Made by a program: the position numbers and the translations under genes. Below are positions 5,161 to 6,100 of a stretch of 6,100 bases of DNA, one piece after another (within the stretch, counting starts at the first letter, position 1; every line of letters starts with the position of its first letter). The notes beneath the pieces are model-generated. The model was not told the DNA's origin and ran no database searches. It saw only the letters and a list, made by a program, of their open reading frames with translations. The DNA lies in the NCBI GenBank assembly GCA_902778205.1, contig CACYWX010000272.1, positions 1-6,100 on the forward strand, given 5' to 3'. The DNA comes from an uncultured Ruminococcus sp. Its GTDB lineage: Bacteria; Bacillota; Clostridia; Oscillospirales; CAG-272.

Positions 5161-6100
5161 TCAGCTCTCGTCGACGGCCTTATAGAGCTTTTCGTAGTGC
5201 TTGGCGACGATCTTCTGGACGCTCTTCCAGTAGGACGCCAGGTCGGTATTGCCGCTCTGCACCACGCGGACGATGGTCCAGGTACAGCCCTTCCAGTTGT
5301 CGAAGATGTACCCGAAGTCGTACACCACGCCGTCGAAGATGAGGTCCAGCATCTCGGCGGATTCCTCGTCCCGGACGTACTTGGTGCCCAGCGCCACGTC
5401 GTAGTAGGCGGGGATCACGTACTTCCAGGTTTCCGCGGCCATAGCCTCCGTGACGATGCCGGTCCGCTCCAGATCCGGTGCGGTGATGGGAATGCAGAGC
5501 ATGCCGTTCCAGGCGTCCACGTGGGTGTGGTAGCCGTCCTGATCCTCGTCCCACATGGGATAGGGAATCACGCCCAGGTTGATCTCGGACTCTCTCAGGG
5601 AGGCCAGATCTCCCACGCCGCCGCACTTGATCATGATGCGTCCCGCGGTGAAGCCTCCGGTTCCCAGCACGGCCTGGTTGTTGTAGTCGGTGAAGAGGGT
5701 CTGGTTGTCGTTATAGACCAGATCGTGCATCTTCTCCACCAGGGCCATCATCTTGTCGGTGAAGACGTTGGGCTCCGGCATGCCCTCCTCGTTCAGGATC
5801 ACGGACTGGATCCCGGAGGCGTACATGAAGTTCAGGGTATTGTTGTCGTTGTTGAAGGAGATGCCGTACTGGTCGTTCTCCGTCATCTTGCCGTCTCCGT
5901 CGATGTCGGCGGACACCACCCGGGTCATGGAGGTCATGCGGTCGAAGGTCCACTTCCCCTCCCGGACCGTGGCGTAGATGTCGTCGAATCCGTAGTTCGT
6001 CACATAGTCCTTGTTGATGAACATGCAGAAGGGCGTGGGCATGGTGATATAGCCCGCCATGTAGAACTGGGTGCCCTTGATGCTGATGGTCTCGTTGATG
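5161..6100 (-). CDS. Extracellular solute-binding protein (ABC sugar-uptake type), C-terminal part; 5' end off window
   Basis: A second substrate-binding lipoprotein of an ABC importer, paralogous to the one at the left edge. The frame stays open to the window end: upstream of the ATG at 6058-6060 it continues INETISIKGTQFY, which aligns with INESLTLGGVRY of the first protein, so that ATG is internal and the signal peptide is off window. Numbered from this ATG, landmarks are FINKDYV (a typical binding-protein strand), EGKWTFDRMTSM (34-45), a textbook EF-hand-like loop with D52, D54, D56, T60 and D63, LGVIPYPMWDEDQDGYH, and VIPAYYDVALGTKYVRDEESAEMLDLIFD before the tail. The loop probably binds calcium, as in related proteins. 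The TGA stop is at 5161-5163. The ligand and permeases are unknown. It converges on the aldolase gene across a 347-bp non-coding region. Confidence 0.88.
   Translation of the reverse strand, partial: INETISIKGTQFYMAGYITMPTPFCMFINKDYVTNYGFDDIYATVREGKWTFDRMTSMTRVVSADIDGDGKMTENDQYGISFNNDNNTLNFMYASGIQSVILNEEGMPEPNVFTDKMMALVEKMHDLVYNDNQTLFTDYNNQAVLGTGGFTAGRIMIKCGGVGDLASLRESEINLGVIPYPMWDEDQDGYHTHVDAWNGMLCIPITAPDLERTGIVTEAMAAETWKYVIPAYYDVALGTKYVRDEESAEMLDLIFDGVVYDFGYIFDNWKGCTWTIVRVVQSGNTDLASYWKSVQKIVAKHYEKLYKAVDES

Overview
The window looks like chromosomal DNA from a GC-rich gut or rumen clostridial lineage, probably an uncultured Oscillospiraceae-type Firmicute. This rests on the family-1 lipoprotein-type solute-binding proteins carrying EF-hand-like loops, strong GGAGG-type ribosome binding sites, TATAAT promoters, and a GC-rich hairpin repeat between genes. 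The taxon is inferred from style; no marker gene is present.

Layout. (1) Positions 1-1334, plus strand: the C-terminal part of an extracellular solute-binding protein, open at the left edge. (2) 1335-1430: a strong hairpin terminator shared by two convergent genes. (3) 1431-3659, minus strand: a two-gene operon made of a 12-TM MFS transporter, then 33 bp later a cytoplasmic GH43-like five-bladed beta-propeller glycosidase. The transporter probably starts at a TTG codon, because an ideal ribosome binding site sits in front of it and the upstream ATG overlaps the promoter -10 box. (4) 3660-3874: a divergent control region with one good sigma-A type promoter facing each way. (5) 3875-4813, plus strand: a DapA/NanA-superfamily aldolase that keeps the Schiff-base lysine but has lost several residues diagnostic of true dihydrodipicolinate synthase. 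(6) 4814-5160: a non-coding stretch with an AT-rich segment of small repeats, a cloverleaf-like compound inverted repeat and a tandem 15-mer. (7) 5161-6100, minus strand: the C-terminal part of a second solute-binding protein, paralogous to the first and open at the right edge.

Working model (inference): this is part of a carbohydrate-use region. The two binding proteins would capture sugars outside the cell for ABC permeases encoded off-window. The MFS transporter would import a small glycoside or oligosaccharide for the signal-peptide-less GH43-like enzyme to cleave inside the cell. The divergently transcribed aldolase could cleave a 2-keto sugar acid or related compound. Substrates cannot be read from the sequence. 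I found no phage, CRISPR, tRNA, rRNA or insertion-sequence genes, and no clear evidence of a wholly new system. The most unusual items are the compound repeat in 4940-5078 and the altered active site of the aldolase.
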